From positions 728,001 to 792,000 of the forward strand of contig NZ_CP011402.1 of NCBI RefSeq assembly GCF_001643775.1: a stretch of 64,000 nt of DNA, read 5' to 3'. This stretch comes from Denitrobacterium detoxificans (GTDB lineage Bacteria > Actinomycetota > Coriobacteriia > Coriobacteriales > Eggerthellaceae). A model generated the notes under the pieces. It saw only the letters and a program-made list of their open reading frames with translations. It was not told the origin of the DNA and did not search any database. The translations under genes and the position numbers were made by a program. This document shows positions 15,347 through 24,740 of the stretch, piece after piece. Each line of letters begins with the position of its first letter. Position 1 is the first letter of the stretch.

Positions 15347-15739
15347 ATGGAAAAAGCTCTCGACTATTTGGCGAAAAGCGGAACGTTCTACCTGGCTACG
15401 GTAGACGGCGATGTTCCCCAGGTTCGCCCCTTCGGCGCGGTATGCGAGTTCGAAGGCAAGCTGTACATCGTCACCAACAATCAGAAGGACGTGTACAAGC
15501 AGATGAAGGCTAATCCGCATGTTGCGGTAAGCGGCATGGTCGAGGGCACGTGGATTCGTCTGCGTGGCGTTGTGGCGGAAGACGAGCGTCGCGAGGCTCG
15601 CGTTGCCATGCTCGAGGCAAACCCGTCGCTCACGGCCATGTACTCGGCTGACGACGGCCTCATGACCGTCTTCCGCTTCGAAGAGGGAACGGCTACGGTG
15701 TGCTCCTTCACCGATGCTCCCGTCGAGTACGCGCTGTAG
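15347..15739 (+). CDS. Pyridoxamine 5'-phosphate oxidase-fold flavin-binding protein
   Basis: A 130-residue split-beta-barrel protein of the pyridoxamine oxidase-like family, which usually binds FMN or F420. TFYLATVDGDVPQVRPFGAV and LYIVTNNQKDVYKQMKANP are typical, and KQMKANPHVAV is the phosphate-binding part. The ATG at 15347 has AAAGG 7 bp upstream; the ATG two codons earlier is too close to it. Regulation by the divergent HxlR protein is likely. The substrate is unknown. Confidence 0.82.
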   Translation: MEKALDYLAKSGTFYLATVDGDVPQVRPFGAVCEFEGKLYIVTNNQKDVYKQMKANPHVAVSGMVEGTWIRLRGVVAEDERREARVAMLEANPSLTAMYSADDGLMTVFRFEEGTATVCSFTDAPVEYAL

Positions 15740-15783
15740 GATTTCAGCTTACATAGCGCGTGGTGCATGCGCATGACGCCTAG

Positions 15784-15816
15784 GCGCCCGCTTCCGGCAG
15801 GAAGGCGGGCGCTTTT
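15784..15816 (+). terminator. Rho-independent terminator
   Basis: GCGCCCGC-TTCC pairs with GGAA-GCGGGCGC around a short loop and is followed by TTTT. It ends the oxidase-fold gene. Confidence 0.8.
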
Positions 15817-15885
15817 GCCGTTGCGGCATCCTGCGTAGGGGATGGCCTGGTCGTAGTATCATCTATCCAAAAGGGGAGGGATGAT

Positions 15886-16743
15886 ATGAGGACAACGCAG
15901 CTTGAGTACTTCAAGTCGGTGGCTCGTACGCTCAGCTTCACGCGTGCGTCGGAAGAATGCCATGTTGCGCAGCCGGCCATTAGCCAGCAGATCAAGGCGC
16001 TCGAGGACGAACTTGGGTTTCCGCTGTTCGTGCGCTCCACGAAGGGCGTGCAGCTAACGGCAGCAGGTAGGGCATACTACCACGATACGCTGGGCGTTAT
16101 CGATGCACTCGACAAGTCGGCCAAGCGTGCGCGTGCCATCGCGGAGGGCTCTGCGGGCGTGCTTACGGTGGGCGTGGCCAATTCCGGCCAGACGGCTTAC
16201 TTCGATGCCCTTCGCGGCTTTATGGCCAGCTATCCCGAAGTCGAGCTGCGTCTGGCTCGCTCGCGTTCCCTTACGCAGCTTCAGGAGCTGCATGATGGCG
16301 TCTACGACATCATGGTTACTGCGGTGAGCGAAAGTGCGAAGGCAGTTTCCTATGCCGCGGTAGAGGTGAACGAGCTGTGCATCGTAGCGAGCGCCAATCA
16401 TCCCCTTGCCAACGCGAAGGGGCTCGTTCCTTCCGATTTGCTTTCCTTTCCGCACATCATCGCCGATTGCGAGAACCAGGCTCTCGTGTACCAAACGTAT
16501 CCGTATCTGGAAGGCTCTCCGGAAACGCCGCTCGTGCGCGCCGAAGACCAGGACATCGCCCTGGCAGACATGATCATGGGCTTGGGCGTGGAGGCTATGC
16601 CCGTTCATGTGGCCCAGGATCTGGGAGCTGATTCCTGCATTCTGGATGTCGTGGGGTATCATGCGAGCCTTGCCGTGGGATGGGCGTATCTTGCGAGCAA
16701 CGACAACCCTGCGCTCGCCAAATTTCTCGAGTTCTTGAACTAG
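15886..16743 (+). CDS. LysR family transcriptional regulator
   Basis: A 285-residue LysR protein: winged helix at residues 1-60 (QLEYFKSVARTLSFTRASEE, CHVAQPAISQQIKALE) and a periplasmic-binding-like effector domain from about residue 90. The ATG at 15886 has AGGGGAGGG 5 bp upstream. Unusually for the family it lies in the same direction as its likely target, the Tat flavoprotein gene 119 bp downstream, so it may control that gene or a distant one. Confidence 0.9.
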   Translation: MRTTQLEYFKSVARTLSFTRASEECHVAQPAISQQIKALEDELGFPLFVRSTKGVQLTAAGRAYYHDTLGVIDALDKSAKRARAIAEGSAGVLTVGVANSGQTAYFDALRGFMASYPEVELRLARSRSLTQLQELHDGVYDIMVTAVSESAKAVSYAAVEVNELCIVASANHPLANAKGLVPSDLLSFPHIIADCENQALVYQTYPYLEGSPETPLVRAEDQDIALADMIMGLGVEAMPVHVAQDLGADSCILDVVGYHASLAVGWAYLASNDNPALAKFLEFLN

Positions 16744-16862
16744 CGCGTCACATCGGTCTATAAGCCTTTCTTATCGATTCCCGTAAAACCGATATTTCAC
16801 GAATGGCCTCCCGCGGAATAGGGTAGGGCCATATTGGAAACACGGAGGGAAAAGAGGGAACT

Positions 16863-18470
16863 ATGGCTGAAATCTCACGCCGTAATTTTCTGACGGGTGC
16901 GGGCCTTGCGCTTGCCGGCATCGCGGGAGCGGGTGCGCTTTCTGGGTGCGCTCAATCCAAGGGCTCTGCCGATAAGGCGGCTTCCGCCGAAACGAGCGAA
17001 ATCAAGACGGCTGACGAAACGCGCGACGCCGATATCGTTATCGTGGGCTCTGGCGCCTGCGGTTGTTTTGCCGCATACGAGGCCGCAAAGCAGGGCGTGA
17101 AGAACATCCTGGTCGTTACCAAGTCGGGCAACGCAACCGACTCTAACTTCAACGAGATCAGCGGCACGTGCGCCGTCGAGACCGAGGGCACGCGTTCGAT
17201 TGGCCAGACGTTCACGCTCGTCGACCTGTACAAGCACATGATCGCCTATGCCCATTGGACGGTGAATGCCAAGCTGCTGCGCAAGTGCACCATGCTGCTG
17301 ACGGAAGATATCGACATTCTTACGAAGATGGGCGTCGAAACGCAGATCTTGGGCGATCGCTACAACGTTGGTTTTACCGACGTGCATGGCTTCATGACTC
17401 CCGATAAGGGCCAGCCCATCGAGCAGTACCTTACGGGCGAGGGCGTTGAGTTCCTGTATGGCGCTCCCGCAACGCACATCCTCATGGAGGACGGCGTGGC
17501 CAAGGGCGTGCAGTGCGAGCAAAAGGGCAAGGTCATCAACGTGAATGCCAAGGCCGTGCTCGTGTGCACGGGTGGCTACATGGCCAACGAGGAAATGCTC
17601 ACTGAGATCTACGGCGGTGTCGAAATCGCCAACATGGGTTCGAAGAACAACACGGGCGACGGCCAGAAGATGGTGCTCGAGGCTGGCGGTATGGAAGATC
17701 GCATCCATGGCCTGGGCATGAACGACATCTACGGCATGAACAAGAAGTCGACGCTTTCCGTGTTCAACGCTAACCCCCTCATGCAGCTTGCCTTCTATGG
17801 TGGTCTGGTAACCGATCCTTCTGGTAAGCGCTTCCTGGACGAGTACATGCTGGCTCAGCAGCCCATGAGCGGTGGCGGCGAGGCCACGCTGCATCAGAAG
17901 CGCTACTACGCCATCTTCTCGGGCAACGTGGTGGATTCCATGGCAACCCAGAGCTACTACGCTTCCATTGGCTCTCCTGCCGTATGGACGTCTGCCATGA
18001 CCATGTTCAATGCTCCCATCCCCGACCTGGAGAACAACCTGAAGAAGGGCAAGGACGAAGGCTGGATCTACGAAGGCAAGACCATTGACGAGCTGGCCAA
18101 GGCTGCGGGCCTGATCGACCTGCCTGAAACGGTGAAGAGCTACGATGCCATGGTTGCCGCCAAGGACGATACCGAGTTCTACAAGCGCGAAGAGTTCCTG
18201 TGGCCCGTGGAAGATGGCTCCAGCGTGTACTACGCATTCGAGTACAACCCGAGCGCCTTCAACACGTTTGGCGGTGCACGCACCGACGATGATTGCCGCG
18301 TCCTCGATGTTGACCTCGAGCCGATTCCCGGTCTGTATGTTGGCGGCGTCGAGAACGGCAGCCTGTTCTGCACGCCGTACTATGACTGCGGCGGTTCCTG
18401 CTCGGGCCTGTCCATGGCTTCCGGCCGTATTGCCGCCCAGCATATGGCGGAGTACATCAAGCAGGCGTAA
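16863..18470 (+). CDS. Tat-exported FAD-dependent fumarate-reductase-like oxidoreductase
   Basis: A 535-residue flavoprotein of the fumarate/urocanate reductase family, expected outside the membrane as a terminal reductase for an organic acceptor. The N-terminus has a twin-arginine motif SRRNFLTG and a lipobox-like LSGC (Cys29). The FAD domain has DIVIVGSGACGCFAA near residue 57 and ends with PIPGLYVGGVENGS. The usual substrate-site HTMGG is replaced by NTFGG (near residue 462), so the acceptor is probably not fumarate. No heme domain is fused; the electron donor must be separate. Confidence 0.84.
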   Translation: MAEISRRNFLTGAGLALAGIAGAGALSGCAQSKGSADKAASAETSEIKTADETRDADIVIVGSGACGCFAAYEAAKQGVKNILVVTKSGNATDSNFNEISGTCAVETEGTRSIGQTFTLVDLYKHMIAYAHWTVNAKLLRKCTMLLTEDIDILTKMGVETQILGDRYNVGFTDVHGFMTPDKGQPIEQYLTGEGVEFLYGAPATHILMEDGVAKGVQCEQKGKVINVNAKAVLVCTGGYMANEEMLTEIYGGVEIANMGSKNNTGDGQKMVLEAGGMEDRIHGLGMNDIYGMNKKSTLSVFNANPLMQLAFYGGLVTDPSGKRFLDEYMLAQQPMSGGGEATLHQKRYYAIFSGNVVDSMATQSYYASIGSPAVWTSAMTMFNAPIPDLENNLKKGKDEGWIYEGKTIDELAKAAGLIDLPETVKSYDAMVAAKDDTEFYKREEFLWPVEDGSSVYYAFEYNPSAFNTFGGARTDDDCRVLDVDLEPIPGLYVGGVENGSLFCTPYYDCGGSCSGLSMASGRIAAQHMAEYIKQA

Positions 18471-18533
18471 AGCGTCTCGTCTCCTGCTTGAGTGCTTGCA
18501 TAGCGCACCGCGGCATTGTGCCGCTGCGTCATA

Positions 18534-18563
18534 GCCGAATGGGAACCCTCCCTCCCATTCGGC
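18534..18563. terminator. Hairpin after the flavoprotein gene
   Basis: GCCGAATGGGA and TCCCATTCGGC form a perfect 11-bp stem with an 8-base loop. There is no T tract; it may work with the next hairpin. Confidence 0.5.
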
Positions 18564-18572
18564 CAGCGAAGA

Positions 18573-18606
18573 AAACGCGCCCACCTCTGCAGCGGTGGGC
18601 GCGTTT
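18573..18606. terminator. Bidirectional terminator
   Basis: A perfect 13-bp stem AAACGCGCCCACC/GGTGGGCGCGTTT with an 8-base loop separates the converging flavoprotein and LuxR genes. Confidence 0.8.
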
Positions 18607-18628
18607 GCGTGTGCATGCAAGGCAGAAG

Positions 18629-19591
18629 CTAGCCCTTCCAGAAGTCCCGCTTCAGGTTCTCGCGGTTTTCCTGGTTCGTCTTCTTCAGGATGTTGTGCAC
18701 GTGCGCTTTGATGGTGCCCAGCGCCAGCGTGAGCTCGTTGGCGATGTTCTGATTATCGCGGCCCAGCAGGATGAGGTGCAGCACCTCGCCTTCGCGCTCG
18801 GAAAGGCCGTAGCGTCTGCAGTAGACGGGAAGCAGCTCTTCGATGTGATGTTCGATAGGCACGTCCTCACGTTGGGGCGGTCGTTCGAATCGAATGGCGA
18901 GCGTGTGCGCGGACCCGCGTATGGAAAACCAGGCAAGCACGAGGAGCATGACATTCTCGCTGAAGTTACGTTCGGAAAGGTACAGCGGGAAGTCGGACGT
19001 GATGAACCCTGGGTCGAGCACAAGGATAACTATGGTGTCTTCGCAGAGTATGCAGAGTGTCAGCAGGGAACAGGCAATGAAGGGCTTTCGGAATCGCTCG
19101 AGGCGCATGACCTCTACCGGGTCGGTGGCACGCTTGCGACGGTAGATGCCGTAGAGCGAGATGAAGATGAGGAATACCTGGCGCATGGAATAGTACAGGT
19201 ACTGACGCCAGGGGCCTTCGGGCAGTAGGAAGAGCACGGCTAGACTTCCCGCGAAGAACGCCACCAGTGGCCCGAATAGCAAAGTGCGGTTACGCACGTC
19301 TAGGTAGTCGCAGACGATGAGCCAGAGGCATTGCAGGAAACCGCCTCCAACAATCATTTTCAGGATTGGGTAATTGATGGCGTAGTACTGGGTGGAGTCG
19401 AAGACGAGATTCTGCGACAGGAACTCTTCCTGGAAGATGAACGATACGTCGAAGAGGTAGAGCAGGAACATGCCCGCCGCGTACAGGAACACCTTGCGAT
19501 GGCATACCAGATGCGCGGAAACGCATACGGAGGCGGTAAGCGCGCAAATGACCAGAAGCGTGAGCGTGTAAACGAAGAAAACCAGGCTCAA
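18629..19591 (-). CDS. Membrane-anchored LuxR-type regulator, AguR-like
   Basis: A 320-residue one-component regulator: about seven membrane helices (residues 1-235), then a LuxR helix-turn-helix (YGLSEREGEVLHLILLGRDN, ANELTLALGTIKAHVHNIL). The start is TTG at 19591, preceded by GGGGAGAA. It is divergent from the agmatine operon, as aguR is in lactic acid bacteria, where a LuxR-type membrane protein senses agmatine. Sequence similarity to AguR was not tested, and such membrane LuxR proteins are numerous in Eggerthellaceae, so the link rests on gene order and the inverted repeat between the genes. Confidence 0.75.
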   Translation of the reverse strand: MSLVFFVYTLTLLVICALTASVCVSAHLVCHRKVFLYAAGMFLLYLFDVSFIFQEEFLSQNLVFDSTQYYAINYPILKMIVGGGFLQCLWLIVCDYLDVRNRTLLFGPLVAFFAGSLAVLFLLPEGPWRQYLYYSMRQVFLIFISLYGIYRRKRATDPVEVMRLERFRKPFIACSLLTLCILCEDTIVILVLDPGFITSDFPLYLSERNFSENVMLLVLAWFSIRGSAHTLAIRFERPPQREDVPIEHHIEELLPVYCRRYGLSEREGEVLHLILLGRDNQNIANELTLALGTIKAHVHNILKKTNQENRENLKRDFWKG

Positions 19592-19709
19592 GATGCATTC
19601 TCCCCAAACGATGCAGTCTATTGAGGGAGAGTTTATCGCATGCGCGGGCGTTTAAACCACCGAACTTTACCGCGATTGTCCATTCGAGCGCAATCCCAGC
19701 TCAGGTGCT

Positions 19710-19750
19710 GGGTTAATTTGGGTATAGGCGTTCCGTCGCCAAATTAATCC
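19710..19750. promoter_or_regulatory. Inverted repeat upstream of the agmatine operon
   Basis: GGGTTAATTTGG (19710-19721) and CCAAATTAATCC (19739-19750) form a 12-bp inverted repeat with one mismatch and a 17-bp spacer. It lies between the LuxR regulator and ptcA and is the best candidate for the regulator's binding site. Confidence 0.5.
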
Positions 19751-19888
19751 CGATTATTTCTTTTCATTTCTCCGGTCATTTTCGAATCTGTGCTCAGGAG
19801 GCATGCATCGTCCCATGCGATGCGCTTCGCAGCGGCGGGAGAGAGCCGCTACGGGGGCCAGGTACTCAATGAGAAAGGGAGTACGCAA

Positions 19889-20941
19889 ATGGTAAAGGAC
19901 TATCTGGATACCAACGACTTCACCAAGGAAGAGCTGCTCGACATGGTCGATCTTGCCATGGCCATGAAGAAGAGCATCAAGGAAGCGGGCACCTACCCGC
20001 AGCTGCTGAAGAACAAGACGCTCGGCATGATCTTCCAGCAGGTATCCACCCGCACCCGCATCAGCTTCGAGACCGCCATGACCGATTTGGGCGGCCATGC
20101 GCAGTTCTACGGCCCCGGCACCATTCAGCTGGGCGGCCATGAGTCCATCGAGGATACCGCTCGCGTCATGGGCAGCCTGGTAGACATCATGATGGCCCGC
20201 GTCGACCGCCATAAGGACGTGGTGAACCTGGCTAAGTATTCCGCCGCGCCCGTCATCAACGGCATGAGCGAGTACAACCATCCCACTCAGGAGCTGGGCG
20301 ACCTGCTGACCATGATCGAGAACCTGCCCGAGGGCAAGAAGATCGAGGATTGCAAGCTCGCCTTCATCGGCGATGCAACGCAGGTGTGCGTATCGCTCAT
20401 GTTCATCGCCTCGAAGATGGGCATGGACTTCGTGCAGTTCGGGCCGAAGGGCCATCAGATCACCGACGGCGGCCTGCAGGTGGAGAACAAGGTTGACCTG
20501 CTTGCCATTGGCAAGGCCAACTGCGAGGTTTCCGGCGGCACCATCACCATCTCCGATGACATCGAGTGCATCAAGGGTGCCGACTTCATCTATACCGACG
20601 TGTGGTACGGCCTGTACGACGAAGAGGTTGAAGGCGCCAGCTACATGGACATCTTCTACCCGAAGTATCAGGTGACCATGGACATGATGAACTTCGCGAA
20701 TCCGAACTCGAAGTTCATGCACTGCCTGCCCGCCACGCGTGGCGAGGAAGTCGTCGACGAGGTCATGGACGATCCCGAGCGTTCCCTGTGCTGGGTGGAA
20801 GCCGAGAACCGCAAGCATTCCATCCGCGCGATTCTTGCAGCGCTCTGTCCCCAGGCCCCGGTCAACGAAGCGGTGGCCGCCGAGGCCGCACGGGAAATCG
20901 ACGCCGCCCTTGCCAAGTTCGGCAAGGCCGCTCGCGCCTAG
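19889..20941 (+). CDS. ptcA: Putrescine carbamoyltransferase
   Basis: Second step of the agmatine deiminase pathway: N-carbamoylputrescine plus phosphate gives putrescine and carbamoyl phosphate. The 350-residue protein has the carbamoyl phosphate motif STRTR (residues 53-57), NHPTQELGD, and [11 protein letters not shown]. It resembles ornithine carbamoyltransferase. The neighbours aguD, aguA and arcC, plus the Ala-rich C-terminal helix that PTCs carry, favour putrescine as substrate. ATG at 19889 has AAAGGGAG 8 bp upstream; the open upstream extension is not used. Confidence 0.9.
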   Translation: MVKDYLDTNDFTKEELLDMVDLAMAMKKSIKEAGTYPQLLKNKTLGMIFQQVSTRTRISFETAMTDLGGHAQFYGPGTIQLGGHESIEDTARVMGSLVDIMMARVDRHKDVVNLAKYSAAPVINGMSEYNHPTQELGDLLTMIENLPEGKKIEDCKLAFIGDATQVCVSLMFIASKMGMDFVQFGPKGHQITDGGLQVENKVDLLAIGKANCEVSGGTITISDDIECIKGADFIYTDVWYGLYDEEVEGASYMDIFYPKYQVTMDMMNFANPNSKFMHCLPATRGEEVVDEVMDDPERSLCWVEAENRKHSIRAILAALCPQAPVNEAVAAEAAREIDAALAKFGKAARA

Positions 20942-21000
20942 CAACGATGCCTGCCATGCGGCGGGTAGTCCCCGCCGCATTCTAGAAAAGGGGAGCCATC

Positions 21001-22455
21001 ATGGCTGAAAAGAAATTTTCGTTTGCAAGCGTTATTCTCACCGTAATCTGTGTCGTGTTCGTGGCCGAGGCGGCGGCGCCGGCGTCGGCAATTGGCAACC
21101 AGCAGTTCTTCTGGTGGGTGTTCCTGATCATCACGTTCCTGCTGCCTTACGGCCTTATCTGCGCCGAGCTGGGTACCACGTACGAGGGAGACGGTGGCCT
21201 GTACGACTGGGTGCGAAATGCCCTAGGCGATAAGTGGGGTGCACGCGTCAGTTGGTACTACTGGATCAACTTCCCTCTGTGGATGGCGAGCTTGGGAACG
21301 CTGTTCCCTGACATCATCACCATGTGCTGTGGGGTGGAATTCGACGTGGTGGGCAAGCTTGCCATCGAGCTTGCGTTCGTGTGGGTCGTCGTGTTCCTGT
21401 CGTTCTTCAAGGTAAGCGATTCCGAGTGGATTCTGAATGGCGGTGCCGTGCTGAAGGTGCTCATCGCCGTTACCGTGGGCGTTATGGGCATCTGGTTTGC
21501 ATTGACGTATGGCTTTGCGAACGATATGTCCGCAGAGACTTTCCTGCCCGATCTGACCAGTTTTAACTCGATTCAGTATCTGTCGATTATCCTGTTCAAT
21601 TTCATGGGTTTTGAGGTAGTTACAACGTTCGCAAGCGACATGAAGAACCCCAAGACCGACATTCCGAAGGCCATTATCCTGGGCGGTATCGCCATTGCGG
21701 CCATCTATCTGTTTGCGAGTTTCGGCATTGGCGCGGCCATTCCCGCCGAGGAAATCGACCCCGATTTTGGCATGATCGTTGCCGTCATGACCATGGTGGG
21801 CGAGAACTCCTGGCTGTTCATCGTCATCTCGCTCGTGTTCCTGGTGACCCTGTTCGCGAACATGACCAGCTGGTCGTTCGGCGTGAACTTCGTGGCCGAG
21901 TATGGCGCCAAGCACAACAACATGCCTGCCGTATTCGCCATCGAATCGAAGAAGACGGGCATGCCTGCCGGTGCCGCTATCGTCAATGGTGTGGTCGCCA
22001 CGCTTGCCCTGCTCATCCAGCTCATTCCCATCGAGGAGATCTCCACGGGCCTGTTCTGGTCGATCTTCAGCATGAACGTGTGCTTCCTGCTGCTGGCCTA
22101 CATCCCCATCTTCCCGGCGTTCCTGAAGCTGCGTAAGGTCGATCCTAATCGCGAGCGTACCTATGTCGTGCCCTTCAAGGGCGCCCTCCTGAAGATCGCC
22201 TGCGTCGTTCCTGCCATCGAGTTGGTCCTGGCCATCATCGCCACGGTCGTGCCGTTTGGCGCCATCGCCGAGGGTACGGTTGGCTTCGTGGAACTGTTCC
22301 CGCTCATTGGCGTTGTCGTGGGTATCGTGGCGGGCGAGGTCATGCGCGTCGTGTGCGCCAAGAAGCGCGAGCGCGAGTTTGCAGGCCTTACCCCCGAGCT
22401 TTCCGAGAAGTGGCTTGCTAACCCCGACGTTGCCGATCCGGCCGAGCTTGCCTAG
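21001..22455 (+). CDS. aguD: Agmatine/putrescine antiporter
   Basis: A 484-residue amino acid-polyamine-organocation permease with about twelve membrane helices (early EAAAPASAIGNQQFFWWVF, later FNFMGFEVVTTFASDM). Within the agmatine operon it should import agmatine in exchange for putrescine at the cytoplasmic membrane. The gene lies 59 bp after ptcA with an AAAAGGGGAG binding site. The order ptcA-aguD-aguA-arcC equals that of the enterococcal and lactococcal operons. Confidence 0.88.
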   Translation: MAEKKFSFASVILTVICVVFVAEAAAPASAIGNQQFFWWVFLIITFLLPYGLICAELGTTYEGDGGLYDWVRNALGDKWGARVSWYYWINFPLWMASLGTLFPDIITMCCGVEFDVVGKLAIELAFVWVVVFLSFFKVSDSEWILNGGAVLKVLIAVTVGVMGIWFALTYGFANDMSAETFLPDLTSFNSIQYLSIILFNFMGFEVVTTFASDMKNPKTDIPKAIILGGIAIAAIYLFASFGIGAAIPAEEIDPDFGMIVAVMTMVGENSWLFIVISLVFLVTLFANMTSWSFGVNFVAEYGAKHNNMPAVFAIESKKTGMPAGAAIVNGVVATLALLIQLIPIEEISTGLFWSIFSMNVCFLLLAYIPIFPAFLKLRKVDPNRERTYVVPFKGALLKIACVVPAIELVLAIIATVVPFGAIAEGTVGFVELFPLIGVVVGIVAGEVMRVVCAKKREREFAGLTPELSEKWLANPDVADPAELA

Positions 22456-22549
22456 CGGTTCGTTTACCCGGCGCGGGTTCCCGCGCAGCCTGGGCGGGGC
22501 GTTCCTCCTTTCGCCCCGCCTTCTCTCAAAGAATGAAAGAGGTCTTACC

Positions 22550-23713
22550 ATGAAGACTATTTCCGAATCTGTATCCATCCCGAAGGCCGACGGCTTCCGC
22601 ATGCCTGGCGAGTTCGAGCCCCAGAGCCGCGTATGGATGGGCTGGCCCCATCGTACCGATACGTGGTCGTTTGGCGCCAAGCCCGCCCAGCGTCAGTATG
22701 CTGCCGTGGCACGTGCCATTGCCGAGTTCACGCCGGTGACCATGTGCGTGAACCAGGTAGACTACGCGAACGCCAAGGCGGTGTTCGAAGAGGACGAGAA
22801 CATCCAGGTCGTGGAAATGACCACCGACGACGCTTGGTTCCGCGACACCTGCGCCACCTTTGTGGTGAACGATGCCGGCGAGGTTCGTGCGAATCACTGG
22901 CACTTCAATGCGTATGGCGGCTTCGAGAACGGCTTGTACTTCCCCTGGGACAAGGACGAGCAGATTGCCGTGAAGGTGGCCGAGTTGGCGGGTGCGCGTA
23001 CGTATCGCCCCGATGACATGATTCTCGAGGGCGGCTCTATTACCGTCGACGGCGAGGGTACGGTCATCACCACCGACATGTGCCTGCTCGACCCTGGTCG
23101 CACGGCAAGCGCCACGGGGCTGGAGCCTTGGAGCGAAGAGCTGCGCGCCTATATGGAAGATCACCTGAAGGCATATCTGGGCTGCGAGAAGGTCATCTGG
23201 GTGAAGGACGGCATCGACCCCGAAGAGACCAACGGTCACATCGACGACGTTGCGACGTTCATCAAGCCTGGCGTGGTTGCGTGCATCTGGACCGATGACC
23301 CCGATTACCCGTTCTACAACGAATGCCATGCGGCATACGAGACGCTTTCGAACGCCGTGGATGCGAAGGGTCGCAAGCTGAAGGTCTACAAGCTTCCCAT
23401 GCCCGTGAAGCCGCTATTCATGACCCAGGAAGCATGCGATTCCATCGACATTGACGAGAATGCCGAGCCGCGCGTTGCCGACGAGCCGCTCATTGCCTCG
23501 TACATGAACTATTTGGTAACCAACCACGGCGTCATCGTGCCCCAGTATGGTGATGAGAACGATGACCTGGCCGTTCGTACGCTGCAGGATATCTACGATG
23601 CCGAATGGGGCGAAGGCGTGTACAAGGCCGTGGGAGTGAAGAGCGAGCAGGTTGTCTACGGCGGTGGTAACATTCATTGCATCACGCAGCAGCAACCGTC
23701 GGGAGGTAGGTAA
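22550..23713 (+). CDS. aguA: Agmatine deiminase
   Basis: Hydrolyses agmatine to N-carbamoylputrescine and ammonia. The 387-residue protein of the guanidine-group-modifying fold has MPGEFEPQSRVWMGWPHR at the N-terminus, DDAWFRDTCATFVV, NGHIDDVATF with the catalytic His and Asp, and the nucleophile Cys377 in GGGNIHCITQQ. The ATG at 22550 has AAAGAGG 7 bp upstream. Four bases separate its stop from the carbamate kinase start. Confidence 0.95.
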   Translation: MKTISESVSIPKADGFRMPGEFEPQSRVWMGWPHRTDTWSFGAKPAQRQYAAVARAIAEFTPVTMCVNQVDYANAKAVFEEDENIQVVEMTTDDAWFRDTCATFVVNDAGEVRANHWHFNAYGGFENGLYFPWDKDEQIAVKVAELAGARTYRPDDMILEGGSITVDGEGTVITTDMCLLDPGRTASATGLEPWSEELRAYMEDHLKAYLGCEKVIWVKDGIDPEETNGHIDDVATFIKPGVVACIWTDDPDYPFYNECHAAYETLSNAVDAKGRKLKVYKLPMPVKPLFMTQEACDSIDIDENAEPRVADEPLIASYMNYLVTNHGVIVPQYGDENDDLAVRTLQDIYDAEWGEGVYKAVGVKSEQVVYGGGNIHCITQQQPSGGR

Positions 23714-23717
23714 GTCT

Positions 23718-24680
23718 ATGGCTTTCGTCGATAACGATACGCGCGTCGTCGTGGCGCTGGGTGGCAATGCGCTGGGAGATACGCCCGAAGAGCAGATCGA
23801 GCGCGTGCGCGCTGCCGCGCCTGAGTTGCTCAACCTCATCACGCAGGGCAACGAGATCATCATCACCCATGGCAATGGCCCGCAGGTGGGCATGATCCAG
23901 AAGGCCTTCACGTACGCCCATCAGGTGGACGAGAAGATTCCCATGCTCGACCTGCCTGAATGCGGCGGCATGAGCCAGGGTTACATCGGCTACCACCTGC
24001 AGCAGGCCCTGGGCGTGGCGCTGCACAAGGCGTACAAGCGCTGGCACGTGGCGTCTGTGGTTACGCAGACGGAAGTCGACCCCGACGACCCCGCGTTTTC
24101 CAACCCCACGAAGCCCATTGGCGCCTTCCTTACGGAAGAGCAGGCCAAGGCTGAAATGGCGGCGCATCCCGAGCAGAAGTACGTGGAGGACTCCGGCCGC
24201 GGTTGGCGTCGCGTGGTGGCTTCCCCCGATCCGAAGAAGATCGTGGAAGCGGAATCCATCCTGAATCTGCTCGACAACGACTTCATCGTCATCTGCACGG
24301 GTGGTGGCGGCGTTCCGGTAGTACGCGACTACAACGACAAGGGCGCCTACCGTGGCGTTGCGGCCGTTATCGACAAGGACCTGGGCGGCGAGCTTCTGGC
24401 CGAGGACTGCAAGGCCGACGTGCTCATTCTGCTCACCGCGGTCGACCATGTGGCCATCAACTTCGGCAAGCCCGACCAGGTGGACCTGGAGGGCATTTCC
24501 GTGGAGGAGGCCGAGCGCTATCTGGAGGAGGGCCAGTTTGGCAAGGGCTCCATGGAGCCGAAGGTTCGCGCGGGCATTCGCTTCGCGAAGAGTCGCCCCG
24601 GCCGCGTGTGCATCATCGGCAGCCTGGACAAGGCTGGCGACGCCATGGCGGGGAAGAGCGGTACGCGCATTCACCTGTAA
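23718..24680 (+). CDS. arcC: Carbamate kinase
   Basis: Last step of the pathway: carbamoyl phosphate plus ADP gives ATP, ammonia and CO2. The 320-residue protein has VVALGGNALGDTPEEQ, THGNGPQVGMIQKA, and CTGGGGVPVVRD, all typical of carbamate kinases. It could be named aguC from its place in the operon. Start ATG 23718 after AGGTAGG. A strong hairpin ends the operon. Confidence 0.94.
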   Translation: MAFVDNDTRVVVALGGNALGDTPEEQIERVRAAAPELLNLITQGNEIIITHGNGPQVGMIQKAFTYAHQVDEKIPMLDLPECGGMSQGYIGYHLQQALGVALHKAYKRWHVASVVTQTEVDPDDPAFSNPTKPIGAFLTEEQAKAEMAAHPEQKYVEDSGRGWRRVVASPDPKKIVEAESILNLLDNDFIVICTGGGGVPVVRDYNDKGAYRGVAAVIDKDLGGELLAEDCKADVLILLTAVDHVAINFGKPDQVDLEGISVEEAERYLEEGQFGKGSMEPKVRAGIRFAKSRPGRVCIIGSLDKAGDAMAGKSGTRIHL

Positions 24681-24704
24681 TGCGTTCAGTCGCTAGAAAG
24701 TAAG

Positions 24705-24738
24705 AAGCGGGCAGGTCGTATGGCCTGCCCGCTTTGCG
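24705..24738. terminator. Bidirectional terminator after the agmatine operon
   Basis: AAGCGGGCAGG (24705-24715) pairs perfectly with CCTGCCCGCTT (24724-24734) around an eight-base loop. The plus strand continues TGCGTTTT. The next gene converges. Confidence 0.8.
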
Positions 24739-24740
24739 TT

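Noticed and set aside
16875-18620. Minus-strand ORF of 581 codons opposite the flavoprotein gene
   Set aside because: It mirrors the third-position bias of the plus-strand gene, has no domain, no ribosome binding site and runs across a terminator.
19889-20941. Ornithine carbamoyltransferase (arcB/argF) as the identity of the carbamoyltransferase
   Set aside because: It stands between an AguR-like regulator and aguD-aguA-arcC, with no arginine deiminase gene nearby.
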